64,000 nt of DNA. It comes from Variovorax sp. IB41 (GTDB taxonomy: Bacteria; Pseudomonadota; Gammaproteobacteria; Burkholderiales; Burkholderiaceae_C). The stretch is taken from NCBI RefSeq assembly GCF_016405905.1, contig NZ_JAEFCB010000011.1, positions 163,033-227,032 on the forward strand. Reading direction: 5' to 3'. A program made the translations under genes and the position numbers. Shown piece by piece: positions 8,339 to 15,658 of the stretch (position 1 is its first letter; each line of letters opens with the position of its first letter). The notes below the pieces were generated by a model. The model was not told the origin of the DNA, searched no databases, and was given only the letters and a program-made list of their open reading frames with translations.

Positions 8339-9328
8339 ATGACGGCCCCGATGCCAGCCCTTTCCCTCGCTCACGCCCTCATCGCCGTTGCGGCGCTGTG
8401 GCTCGCGCTGGCCATTGATCGCTGGTTCGGCGAGCCCACGGCGCGCCTGCATCCGGTGGTGTGGATGGGCGCCTACCTCGGCTGGATCGGCTCGCGCGTC
8501 GCGCCCAAGGCATGGCAGGCCATGGCGCGCGACCTGCCGCTCTTCTTCATCGGTGCGTTGACGTGGTGCCTCGGCGGCATGGCGGTCTGGTGCGTGGCGT
8601 TGCTGCTGCAATCGCTCGTCACGCTGCACCTGCCCGCATGGGCCGCGGCCGTGCTGCTGGGGCTGCTGCTCAAGCCGCTCTTCGCATGGCGGATGCTGCG
8701 CGACGAAGTGCTCGCGGTCGAGGCGGCGCTGGCCGTCTCGCTCGACGCGGGCCGCGCGCAGCTGGCCCGGCTCGTGAGCCGCGACGTCGCCGAGCTCAGC
8801 GAGCGCGAGGTGCGCGAGAGCGCGATCGAGTCGCTGGCCGAGAACCTCAACGATTCGCTGGTGGCGCCGCTGTTCTGGTTCGTACTGCTCGGCCTGCCGG
8901 GCGCGGCGCTCTACCGCTTTGCGAACACGGCCGACGCGATGTGGGGCTACCGCGGCGAGCGCAAGGGCCTCGACTGGACATGGCTCGGCAAATGGGCGGC
9001 GCGCGCGGACGACGTGCTCTCCTGGGTGCCGGCGCGCCTCACCGCGCTGCTGCTGGCGCTTGCCGCGTGGCAATGGCCAGGAGGCCTAGGGGAGGAAGCG
9101 CGCCGCACGCCATCGCCCAACAGCGGCTGGCCGATGGCGGCGATGGCGCTGCTGCTCGGCGTGCGGCTGGCCAAGCCGGGCGTTTACGCGCTGAATGCCG
9201 AGGCGCGGCGCGCCGCCACGGAGGACACGCAGCGCACGGCGGTGCTGGCGGGCAGGGCGGTGCTGGCGGCGGCCGTGTGCGCATCGCTGGCGATCGCGGG
9301 CATCGCGGCATGGGTGAGGTGGCCATGA
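8339..9328 (+). CDS. cbiB: Adenosylcobinamide-phosphate synthase
   Basis: CbiB (CobD in Pseudomonas naming) joins (R)-1-aminopropan-2-ol phosphate to adenosylcobyric acid at the inner membrane. The 329-aa product has several hydrophobic helices and the family blocks: DRWFGEPTARLHPVVWMG near residue 27, SRDVAELSEREVRESAIESLAENLNDS near 145, and RFANTADAMWGYRGER near 190. The AENLNDS and NTADAMWGY motifs are strong CbiB markers. Start ATG 8339 lies 9 bases after cobN. The stop overlaps the next gene, which makes the aminopropanol-phosphate donor, so consecutive steps are adjacent. Numbering of the motifs is approximate. Confidence 0.93.
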   Translation: MTAPMPALSLAHALIAVAALWLALAIDRWFGEPTARLHPVVWMGAYLGWIGSRVAPKAWQAMARDLPLFFIGALTWCLGGMAVWCVALLLQSLVTLHLPAWAAAVLLGLLLKPLFAWRMLRDEVLAVEAALAVSLDAGRAQLARLVSRDVAELSEREVRESAIESLAENLNDSLVAPLFWFVLLGLPGAALYRFANTADAMWGYRGERKGLDWTWLGKWAARADDVLSWVPARLTALLLALAAWQWPGGLGEEARRTPSPNSGWPMAAMALLLGVRLAKPGVYALNAEARRAATEDTQRTAVLAGRAVLAAAVCASLAIAGIAAWVRWP

Positions 9329-10335
9329 GCATCGCCAGTCTTCTCCACGGCGGCCCCGACGAGACCGGTGCTGCGCCACATGACTTTTCGACGAACGGCA
9401 ACGCCCTGGGCGCGTGCCCGGCGGCAGTGGCCGCGGTGCGCGCGGCCGACGCGACGCACTATCCCGATCCGCGCTACACGGCGCTGCGCGAACGGCTCGC
9501 GGCATTTCATGGCGTGGATGCCGGACGCATCGTGATCGCGGCGAGCGCGAGCGAATTCATCCACCGCATCAGCGCCGCTGTCTCACGCGACGGAGGCCGG
9601 AAGGTCTGGCTGCCCATGCACAGCTACGGCGATTACGAGCGCGCCGCGCAAGCCTGGGGCCTGCAGGTGTCGCGCGCGCCCGCGCCGCACGACGGCGCGG
9701 CGCTGCACTGGTGCTGCGAGCCCTCGAGTCCGCTGGGGCAGGCGCAGGACGATCTCGCGCTGCATGCGCAAGTCGGCAGCACCTGCGTGCTCGACATGGC
9801 CTACGCGCCGCTGCGCCTCGAAGGCCGTGCTTCGCTCGATGCCGCGCAGCGCGACCGCGTCTGGCAACTGTGGACGCCGAACAAAGCCATGGGCCTCACC
9901 GGCATTCGTGCCGCTTACGCGATCGCGCCCGACGACGCGGCCGCCGCGCCGCTGATGCAGCGCCTCGAACAACTCGCACCGTCATGGCCTCTCGGCACGC
10001 ACGGCGTGGCACTGCTCGAAACCTGGACGGGCGACGAAGCGCAAGCCTGGCTCGCCCAGAGCCTGCAGACCCTGCGCATCTGGAAGTCGCAGCAGCGCGC
10101 GCTCTGCGAGTCGTTGGGCTGGCAGTGCCTTCCCAGCGACGCCAATTTCTTCTGCGCCCGCACCGACATCCCGTACCCCAGATTGGCAACCGCCTTGCGC
10201 GCCGACGGCATCAAGCTGCGCGACTGCGCCTCCTTCGGCCTGCCGGGCCACGTGCGCCTCGGTGTGCTGCCGCCGCAGAGCCAGCAGGCGCTCAAGCAAG
10301 CCTGGACACGCGCCGCCGCTTGCACCGAAGATTGA
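9325..10335 (+). CDS. cobD: Threonine-phosphate decarboxylase (PLP, CobD/CobC type)
   Basis: PLP-dependent class I/II aminotransferase-fold protein of 336 aa that supplies aminopropanol phosphate from L-threonine phosphate for CbiB. It opens with LLHGGPDETG and DFSTNGNALG, the variant of the family's HGGN...DFSxNxNPLG signature. The lysine expected to bind PLP lies in WTPNKAMGLTGIRAAY (near residue 190). The start was taken as ATG 9325, which overlaps the cbiB stop as ATGA; an in-frame ATG at 9310 would add five residues. Named cobD in Salmonella and cobC in Pseudomonas. In Salmonella the substrate comes from the threonine kinase PduX; no such kinase is seen here. It ends the first cobalamin operon. 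Confidence 0.88.
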   Translation: MSIASLLHGGPDETGAAPHDFSTNGNALGACPAAVAAVRAADATHYPDPRYTALRERLAAFHGVDAGRIVIAASASEFIHRISAAVSRDGGRKVWLPMHSYGDYERAAQAWGLQVSRAPAPHDGAALHWCCEPSSPLGQAQDDLALHAQVGSTCVLDMAYAPLRLEGRASLDAAQRDRVWQLWTPNKAMGLTGIRAAYAIAPDDAAAAPLMQRLEQLAPSWPLGTHGVALLETWTGDEAQAWLAQSLQTLRIWKSQQRALCESLGWQCLPSDANFFCARTDIPYPRLATALRADGIKLRDCASFGLPGHVRLGVLPPQSQQALKQAWTRAAACTED

Positions 10336-10339
10336 AACC

Positions 10340-10693
10340 ATGCTCTACGCCATCACCTCGCTTTTCCTTTGCCAATTGGCCGGCGAACTGCTCGTGCAGT
10401 GGCTGGGCCTGCCGATTCCGGGGCCGCTGATCGGCATGGTGCTGCTCTTCATCGCGCTGCTGGTGCGCGGCGGCGTGCCGCAGGCGCTGGCCGACACCTC
10501 GGGCCACCTGCTGCGCAACCTGATGCTGCTGTTCATTCCCGCCGTGACCGGCGTCATGCTGCATTTCGAGCGGGTGGGGCGCGAGTGGCTGCCGTTCCTG
10601 GCGGCCGGCATCGTCGGTGCGGCCTTCACCATGACCGTCACCGCGCTCACCTTCCGCTGGATGATCCGCATCACCGGAAAGAACGCCGAATGA
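10340..10693 (+). CDS. CidA/LrgA family membrane protein
   Basis: 117-aa hydrophobic protein with about four membrane helices. The family signature is at the N-terminus: LAGELLVQWLGLPIPGPLIGMVLLF. The family is described as holin-like or as part of a transporter for pyruvate or other small metabolites, paired with a CidB/LrgB partner. That partner follows directly here with an ATGA overlap. The ATG is only four bases after the cobD stop, so it could be read from the cobalamin transcript, but nothing in the sequence links its function to B12. Whether this is the cid or lrg type cannot be decided. Confidence 0.88.
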   Translation: MLYAITSLFLCQLAGELLVQWLGLPIPGPLIGMVLLFIALLVRGGVPQALADTSGHLLRNLMLLFIPAVTGVMLHFERVGREWLPFLAAGIVGAAFTMTVTALTFRWMIRITGKNAE

Positions 10694-11418
10694 GCGCGCC
10701 CGCCAAGCTCTCCGAGATCTGGGTCTTTCTTGCCCAGTCGCCGCTGCTGTGGCTCTCGCTCACGCTGCTCGCGTACCTGGGCGCGCTGTGGCTGCACCGG
10801 CGCAGCGGCGCGAACCCGATGGTCAATCCGGTGCTGATTTCCGTCGTGGTCATCGTCACCGTGCTGCTCCTCACGCGCACGCCCTACGACACGTATTTCG
10901 AAGGCGCGAAGTTCGTGCATTTCCTGATCGGCCCGGCGACCGTGGCGTTGGCCGTGCCGCTCTATGGGCAGATCGCGCGGCTGCGCAGGCTATGGCTGCC
11001 GATCGGCGTGGCGCTGCTGATGGGGTCGGTGGCGGCCATCGTCTCGGCCATCGGCATCGCGTGGGCGCTGGGTGGTTCGCACGAACTGATCATGTCGCTC
11101 GCATCGAAGTCGGCCACGATGCCCATCGCGATGGGCGTGGCCGAGAAGATCGGCGGCCTGCCATCGCTCGCTGCGGTGGCCGCCGCCGTTGCGGGCATCT
11201 CGGGCGCGATCATGGCGACCGGTCTTTTGAACCTGCTGCGCATCAAGGAGCCCGCGGTGCGCGGCTTCGCGGTCGGCATGGCGGCGCATGGCATCGGCAC
11301 GGCGCGGGCCATCCAGGTGAACGAAACCGCGGGCGCGTTTTCTGCCCTCGCGATGGGGCTGAACGGCATCGCGACGGCGCTGCTGGTGCCGTTGCTGGTC
11401 AAATTGCTGGGTGCCTGA
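10690..11418 (+). CDS. CidB/LrgB family membrane protein
   Basis: 242-aa polytopic membrane protein, partner of the preceding CidA/LrgA-like gene (ATGA overlap). It has about seven hydrophobic segments and the conserved family blocks FLIGPATVALAVPLY, SLASKSATMPIAMGVAEKIGG and GFAVGMAAHGIGTARAIQ. These include the KSATMPIA motif that marks the family. Proposed roles are controlling murein hydrolase activity or moving small metabolites across the inner membrane. Length matches full-size LrgB, and no frameshift is seen. No regulator of the LysR CidR or LytSR type is adjacent. Confidence 0.9.
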   Translation: MSAPAKLSEIWVFLAQSPLLWLSLTLLAYLGALWLHRRSGANPMVNPVLISVVVIVTVLLLTRTPYDTYFEGAKFVHFLIGPATVALAVPLYGQIARLRRLWLPIGVALLMGSVAAIVSAIGIAWALGGSHELIMSLASKSATMPIAMGVAEKIGGLPSLAAVAAAVAGISGAIMATGLLNLLRIKEPAVRGFAVGMAAHGIGTARAIQVNETAGAFSALAMGLNGIATALLVPLLVKLLGA

Positions 11419-11494
11419 CGCGCGCACCGGCGCCAGTCCATGCGAAGGCGACAGTCGGCCGCACCATCGAATCACTCTCACGGAGAACGAAGAC

Positions 11495-11971
11495 ATGTCC
11501 GAATACACCGCGCAAGTGCTCTGGCAACGAGGCGAGCAGGACTTCCTGGCCAACACCTACAGCCGAAGGCACTCGCTGCGCTTCGACGGCGGCGCGGAAT
11601 GGGCGGGCTCGTCGTCGCCGCACGTGGTGCCGCTGCCGTTTTCCGATGCGTCGGCGGTCGATCCGGAAGAGGCCTTCGTCGCATCGCTGTCGAGCTGCCA
11701 CATGCTCTGGTTCCTCACGATGGCGGTGAAGCGCAAGTTCTGCGTTGACCGCTACTTCGATGCGGCCAGTGGCGTCATGGAAAAGAACGCGGACGGCAAG
11801 ATGGCCATGACCGTCGTCACGCTGCGGCCCGAGGTCACGTTCTCGGGCGAGAGCCTGCCCACGCGCGAGCAGATCGCGCATATGCACCACCGGGCGCACG
11901 AGGAGTGCTTCATCGCCAATTCGGTGAAGACCGATGTGCGCTGCGAGCCGGTGTACGGCGCGGGCGGGTGA
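11495..11971 (+). CDS. OsmC-family peroxide/thiol-stress protein
   Basis: 158-aa OsmC/Ohr-like protein. Members use two cysteines to reduce organic hydroperoxides. The first cysteine is in the pattern SLSSCHMLWFL (the typical EAFVASLSSCHML) and the second in AHEECFIANSVKTDV. The DPEEAFVAS block and the final NSV motif place it in a subgroup of OsmC-like proteins rather than true Ohr. Start ATG 11495 follows a purine-rich CGGAGAACGAAGAC leader. It stands alone, 76 bases after the LrgB-like gene and convergent with a DUF3175 gene. Substrate unknown. Confidence 0.88.
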   Translation: MSEYTAQVLWQRGEQDFLANTYSRRHSLRFDGGAEWAGSSSPHVVPLPFSDASAVDPEEAFVASLSSCHMLWFLTMAVKRKFCVDRYFDAASGVMEKNADGKMAMTVVTLRPEVTFSGESLPTREQIAHMHHRAHEECFIANSVKTDVRCEPVYGAGG

Positions 11972-12024
11972 GGCCCTGAAGCCTCGGGACTGCGGGCTGC
12001 GGAGCGGCGACCCGGCGTGGATTT

Positions 12025-12333
12025 TCAGTGCTTCGCGTGGGCCGGCTGCCGCGGCCGGCCGAACAGGTCGCGCAGTTCGTCCTTCGCGGCCTCCAGGCGG
12101 CTGCGCCGCCTGCGCGGCAGCGTGTCGCCGGCGCGGTTGAGATAGAAGGTCAGCATCGACATCGCCGAGCGGTACGGGTCGCTCTTGCGCCGTTCGCTGT
12201 GTTCGGCCGAGCGCTTGAGCGAGCGCGCGATCTTGTGCGGATCGGTGCCGGCGAAGACGCCTTTCTTCAGGTCGAGCGCATCGCTTTTCTCGGTGACGCG
12301 TTGGGACCACTTGTGGGAGGCGGTGGTGGGCAT
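12025..12333 (-). CDS. DUF3175 family small basic protein
   Basis: 102-aa basic cytoplasmic protein with no signal peptide. The opening KWSQRVTEKSDALDLKKGVF and the following DPHKIARSLKRSAEHS are typical of DUF3175, and SAMSMLTFYLNRAG stands in the middle. The C-terminus is rich in Arg and Lys (LPRRRRSRLEAAKDELRDLF). The basic character suggests binding to nucleic acid, but that is inference and no function is established to my knowledge. It is convergent with the OsmC gene and divergent from vgrG. Confidence 0.8.
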   Translation of the reverse strand: MPTTASHKWSQRVTEKSDALDLKKGVFAGTDPHKIARSLKRSAEHSERRKSDPYRSAMSMLTFYLNRAGDTLPRRRRSRLEAAKDELRDLFGRPRQPAHAKH

Positions 12334-12603
12334 GGGGTCATCTCCTTCGAACGAGCCATCGATGCATTCAAGCTAGATGAGGGGCGCGGCGGCTGCGTCA
12401 GCCGGCTGTGGGCTCCTGTGTAGGCGCAGTCAACGGGGCCACGGTGCGGCAGAACGCCAGGCGCTTTCAGGCGCGCATTGCGTGAATTTGTCGCAATCTT
12501 TTTGAGCGTCTGCCACTACGCGGGGCGTTTGACCATTGTTTGCAACAGTGCTTGCTGCACCGGGCCGAGACTGGCCGGACCGTCGTTCATCCAGGTCCAG
12601 CGC

Positions 12604-15564
12604 GTGCCTCAAACCCTCACCGTCAACAGTCCCGCCATTCCAGATTCGCTCGAGCCCGTGCGCCTGTCGGGGCACGAAGGCATCAACACGCTCTTCGCGT
12701 ACGAGCTGCTGCTGAAGACCCCCGATGCGCTCAACTTCAGCTTCGGCGCGGCGGCGGACATCGATCTCGACAGCTTCATCGGCTGCGAGGCCAGTTGTGC
12801 GATCGAGCTCGATGGTGCGGGCGAAATTGCGAGCGGCCAGGGCGGCGTCGGCGCGGGCGTGCGACAGATCAACGGCCTTGTCACCGACGCGCAGCTGTGG
12901 GGCGAGGAGGGGCGTCACGTCCAGTACAAGCTGACCCTTCGTCCCTGGCTGCACCTGGCCACGCTCAACAGCGACTGCCGCATTTACCAGAACATGACGG
13001 TGGTGCAGATCCTCGACGAATTGCTCGCGGACTATGGCTTCCCCGTCGACAAGCACCTCATCGAAACCTATCCGCCGCGCGACTTCCAGACGCAGTTCAA
13101 CGAGAGCGACTTCGCATTCTTCGAGCGCCTGTGCCAGGAGTGGGGCATCAACTATCACTTCGCGCACGGCGATGGCAAGCACCGCCTCGTGCTCGCCGAC
13201 CACATGGGCGCGCATCCGCCGATGGAGAGCGCCGCGTATCGCAATGTCGACTATCACGCGCCCGGCTGGAAGCCCGATGCCGAATACATCCACAGCTTCG
13301 TGCCGCACCACCGGCTCACCAGCGGCCGCTACGCCACGCGCGACTACGACTACACCCGGCCCAAGGCCGACCTGGGCGCGAGGCAGGCCGACCCGCGCCC
13401 GACCGGGAACGCGAACCAGGAGGTGTACCAGTGGCACGACGGCCAGGCCGGCAGCCACTGTGCGCAGCCGCGTGCCGGCACAGGCGTCAACGAGCCGCAG
13501 GCCGAAGGCCGGCGCCTTGCACTGCTGCGCATGCAGGCGCTGCGCACCGGCGGCGCGAGGGCCAAGGCCAGCGGCCATCTGCGCGGCATGGTGGCCGGCT
13601 GCACCTTCCAGCTGCACAGGCACCCGCGCGAGTCGGCCAACGCGCAGTACCTCGTGCTGGACACCCGGCTCCTGATCGAGAACATCGCGCAGGAAAGCCA
13701 GGGCCCGGATGCCGCGGCACATCGCAAGCAGCAGTGGCGCGTCGAGGTCGATTTCACGGTCCATCCGCTCACCGAACCGCTGCGCCCGGAGCTGCTGCGG
13801 CACAAACCGCACACCCAAGGGCCGCAGGTCGCACTGGTCGTCGGGCCCGAAGGCGAGAACCTGTGGACCGACGAACTGGCGCGCATCAAGGTGCAGTTTC
13901 CGTGGGACCGCCTCGGGCAGAAGAACCAGCATTCGACCTGCTGGCTGCGCGTGAGCTCGCCGTGGGCGGGCAACCAACTCGGCGGCGTGCAGGTGCCGCG
14001 CATCGGGCAGGAGGTCATCGTCGATTTCATCGGCGGCGATCCGGACCTGCCGATCTGCACGGGGCGGGTACACAACCAGCTCAACATGCCGCCCTGGCGC
14101 CTGCCGGGGCAAGCGGCGCTCTCGGGCTTTCGAAGCCGCGAACTCGTGAAGGAAGGCGGCAACAGCGCGGGCGGCCGTTCCAACCATCTCGTCCTGGACG
14201 ACACGGACCAGAAGATCCAGGCGCAGCTCAAGAGCGATCATCAAAGCAGTTCGTTGAGCCTGGGCCACATCACGCGCATCGACGGCAACGCGGGGCGGCA
14301 GGATGCGCGCGGCGAAGGGTTCGAGCTGCGCACCGATGCGCACGGCGCCATCCGCGCGCGGCAGGGGCTGCTCATCACGACCGAGGCGCGCACCAACGCG
14401 CAGGCTCACCTGCTCGACAGCGGCGAGACCCGGCAGCGTCTGACCGAGGCGCGTGACCTGCACGATGCGGGCGCGCAGGCGGCGCAGAAGAACAAGGCCC
14501 AGGAAGGCGGTGACCAGGCCGAGGTCGCAAAGTCCCTCAAGGCGCAGAACGATGCGATCAAAGGCGAAGGCGCAGGCAACCCGGCCGAGGGACAGTTCCC
14601 GGAGCTGGCGCAACCGCACCTGGTGCTGGCTTCGCCCGCCGGCATCGAGACCACCAGCCAGTCGAGCACGCACGTCGCCAGCGCCGAGCACACCGCCATC
14701 ACCAGCGGCAGGCACACCAGCATCACGAGCGGCGACAGCCTGCTGGGCGTGGCGCTGCAGGCCATCAAGCTCTTCGCGGCGCAGAAGGGCATCCAGGTCG
14801 TCGCGGCCCAGGCGGACATCGACATCCAGGCGCTCAACGCCTGCATCCATCTGCTGGCCAAGGACGAGATCACCCTCCGTGCGGACACGATCAGGATCGA
14901 AGCCAAGACCGAACTGCTGGTCAGCGGCGGCGGAAGCTACATGCGATGGACGGGCGGTCGCATCGAGAGCGGGACCAGCGGCCCTCATGTGCAGCACGCC
15001 GGCGTTCACAGCATGGTCGGCCCCGACAGCCGGAGCAGGCCCGGCTTGCCGGAGGGGCGCAAGCCGGGCAAGGGGCAGCTCGAGCTCACCCACCGCTATG
15101 CCAATGCGCACGGCTTGAAGGGCGCGGACTACAAGGTCACCGACTCGGCGGGGCAGGTCAAGACCGGCCAGCTCGATGGCAAGGGCTTCGCCGCCGTCTC
15201 GGGACTCGCGCCGGGCTGCGCGTTCGTGGACTTCGGCAAGGACCCGGCCGATCCGTGGGATCGCGCGAGCTATTTCGGAAAGCCTGCGTGGCCGCCCGAT
15301 GCGTCAGCCGACACGGGCGCGTCGGCTGCTGCTGCCAACGACATGTTCGATGGACTCATGACGCGGGCTGCCGAAAAGGCGGCTGGCGCGATCGATTCCA
15401 TCTTCCGCGGACGAAGCATGGGTGCGCCGGTCGGAGAGGTCGTCAGCGGCTTGGCAGGCGCAGCGCTGGGCGATGGTGCGCTCGCCGATCTACCAGGCGG
15501 CATGTCCAGGCCGACGGCCCTGCGCCTGCCTCCAGGCGTCATCCCGTTGCGCATCACCGCCTAG
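12604..15564 (+). CDS. vgrG: Type VI secretion tip protein VgrG with C-terminal extension
   Basis: VgrG forms the trimeric spike of the type VI secretion tube. About 986 aa from the GTG at 12604; the frame stays open upstream to a TTG at 12478, so the start is uncertain. The gp27-like part begins with LTVNSPAIPDSLEPVRLSGHEGIN and includes RDFQTQFNESDFAFFERLCQEWGINY. The gp5-like OB region has WTDELARIKVQFPWDR and STCWLRVSSPWAGNQLGG. A DUF2345-type repeat region follows. After about residue 815 comes an extension of about 170 residues: a small beta-rich domain (GQLELTHRYANAHGLKGADY) and an Ala/Gly-rich tail. The extension probably docks the Rhs protein encoded next. No T6SS core genes are in the window. 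Confidence 0.9.
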   Translation: MPQTLTVNSPAIPDSLEPVRLSGHEGINTLFAYELLLKTPDALNFSFGAAADIDLDSFIGCEASCAIELDGAGEIASGQGGVGAGVRQINGLVTDAQLWGEEGRHVQYKLTLRPWLHLATLNSDCRIYQNMTVVQILDELLADYGFPVDKHLIETYPPRDFQTQFNESDFAFFERLCQEWGINYHFAHGDGKHRLVLADHMGAHPPMESAAYRNVDYHAPGWKPDAEYIHSFVPHHRLTSGRYATRDYDYTRPKADLGARQADPRPTGNANQEVYQWHDGQAGSHCAQPRAGTGVNEPQAEGRRLALLRMQALRTGGARAKASGHLRGMVAGCTFQLHRHPRESANAQYLVLDTRLLIENIAQESQGPDAAAHRKQQWRVEVDFTVHPLTEPLRPELLRHKPHTQGPQVALVVGPEGENLWTDELARIKVQFPWDRLGQKNQHSTCWLRVSSPWAGNQLGGVQVPRIGQEVIVDFIGGDPDLPICTGRVHNQLNMPPWRLPGQAALSGFRSRELVKEGGNSAGGRSNHLVLDDTDQKIQAQLKSDHQSSSLSLGHITRIDGNAGRQDARGEGFELRTDAHGAIRARQGLLITTEARTNAQAHLLDSGETRQRLTEARDLHDAGAQAAQKNKAQEGGDQAEVAKSLKAQNDAIKGEGAGNPAEGQFPELAQPHLVLASPAGIETTSQSSTHVASAEHTAITSGRHTSITSGDSLLGVALQAIKLFAAQKGIQVVAAQADIDIQALNACIHLLAKDEITLRADTIRIEAKTELLVSGGGSYMRWTGGRIESGTSGPHVQHAGVHSMVGPDSRSRPGLPEGRKPGKGQLELTHRYANAHGLKGADYKVTDSAGQVKTGQLDGKGFAAVSGLAPGCAFVDFGKDPADPWDRASYFGKPAWPPDASADTGASAAAANDMFDGLMTRAAEKAAGAIDSIFRGRSMGAPVGEVVSGLAGAALGDGALADLPGGMSRPTALRLPPGVIPLRITA

Positions 15565-15604
15565 GTCAATCAGAAGAAGCAAAACAGTTCAGGGAGTTCA
15601 AAAA

Positions 15605-15658
15605 ATGATGCGAAAGACACGGCGCGACGATGCGCCGCAGGGAAGGCGTGCGCCATGA
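15605..15658 (+). CDS. Possible 17-codon leader ORF coupled to rhs
   Basis: A short frame, ATG at 15605 to TGA at 15656-15658, with a good Shine-Dalgarno AGGGAG at 15591-15596 (8 bases before the ATG). Its stop overlaps the rhs ATG at 15655 as ATGA. The peptide would be 17 residues, mostly basic (MMRKTRRDDAPQGRRAP). It may couple or tune translation of the very large rhs gene, or be chance: rhs has its own GGAAGG at 15641-15646. Confidence 0.3.
   Translation: MMRKTRRDDAPQGRRAP

Noticed and set aside
5696..9073. Very long open frame on the minus strand opposite cobN and cbiB (1125 codons)
   Set aside because: A high-GC shadow: the plus strand encodes well-conserved CobN and CbiB here, and the minus product is Arg/Ala/His-rich without any family motif.
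12478..12603. Extended N-terminus of VgrG from the TTG at 12478
   Set aside because: The 42 extra residues (MREFVAIFLSVCHYAG at the start) have no VgrG similarity; homology begins right after GTG 12604.
12430..15111. Minus-strand open frame of 893 codons opposite vgrG
   Set aside because: Antisense shadow; no motif, while VgrG domains on the plus strand are unmistakable.
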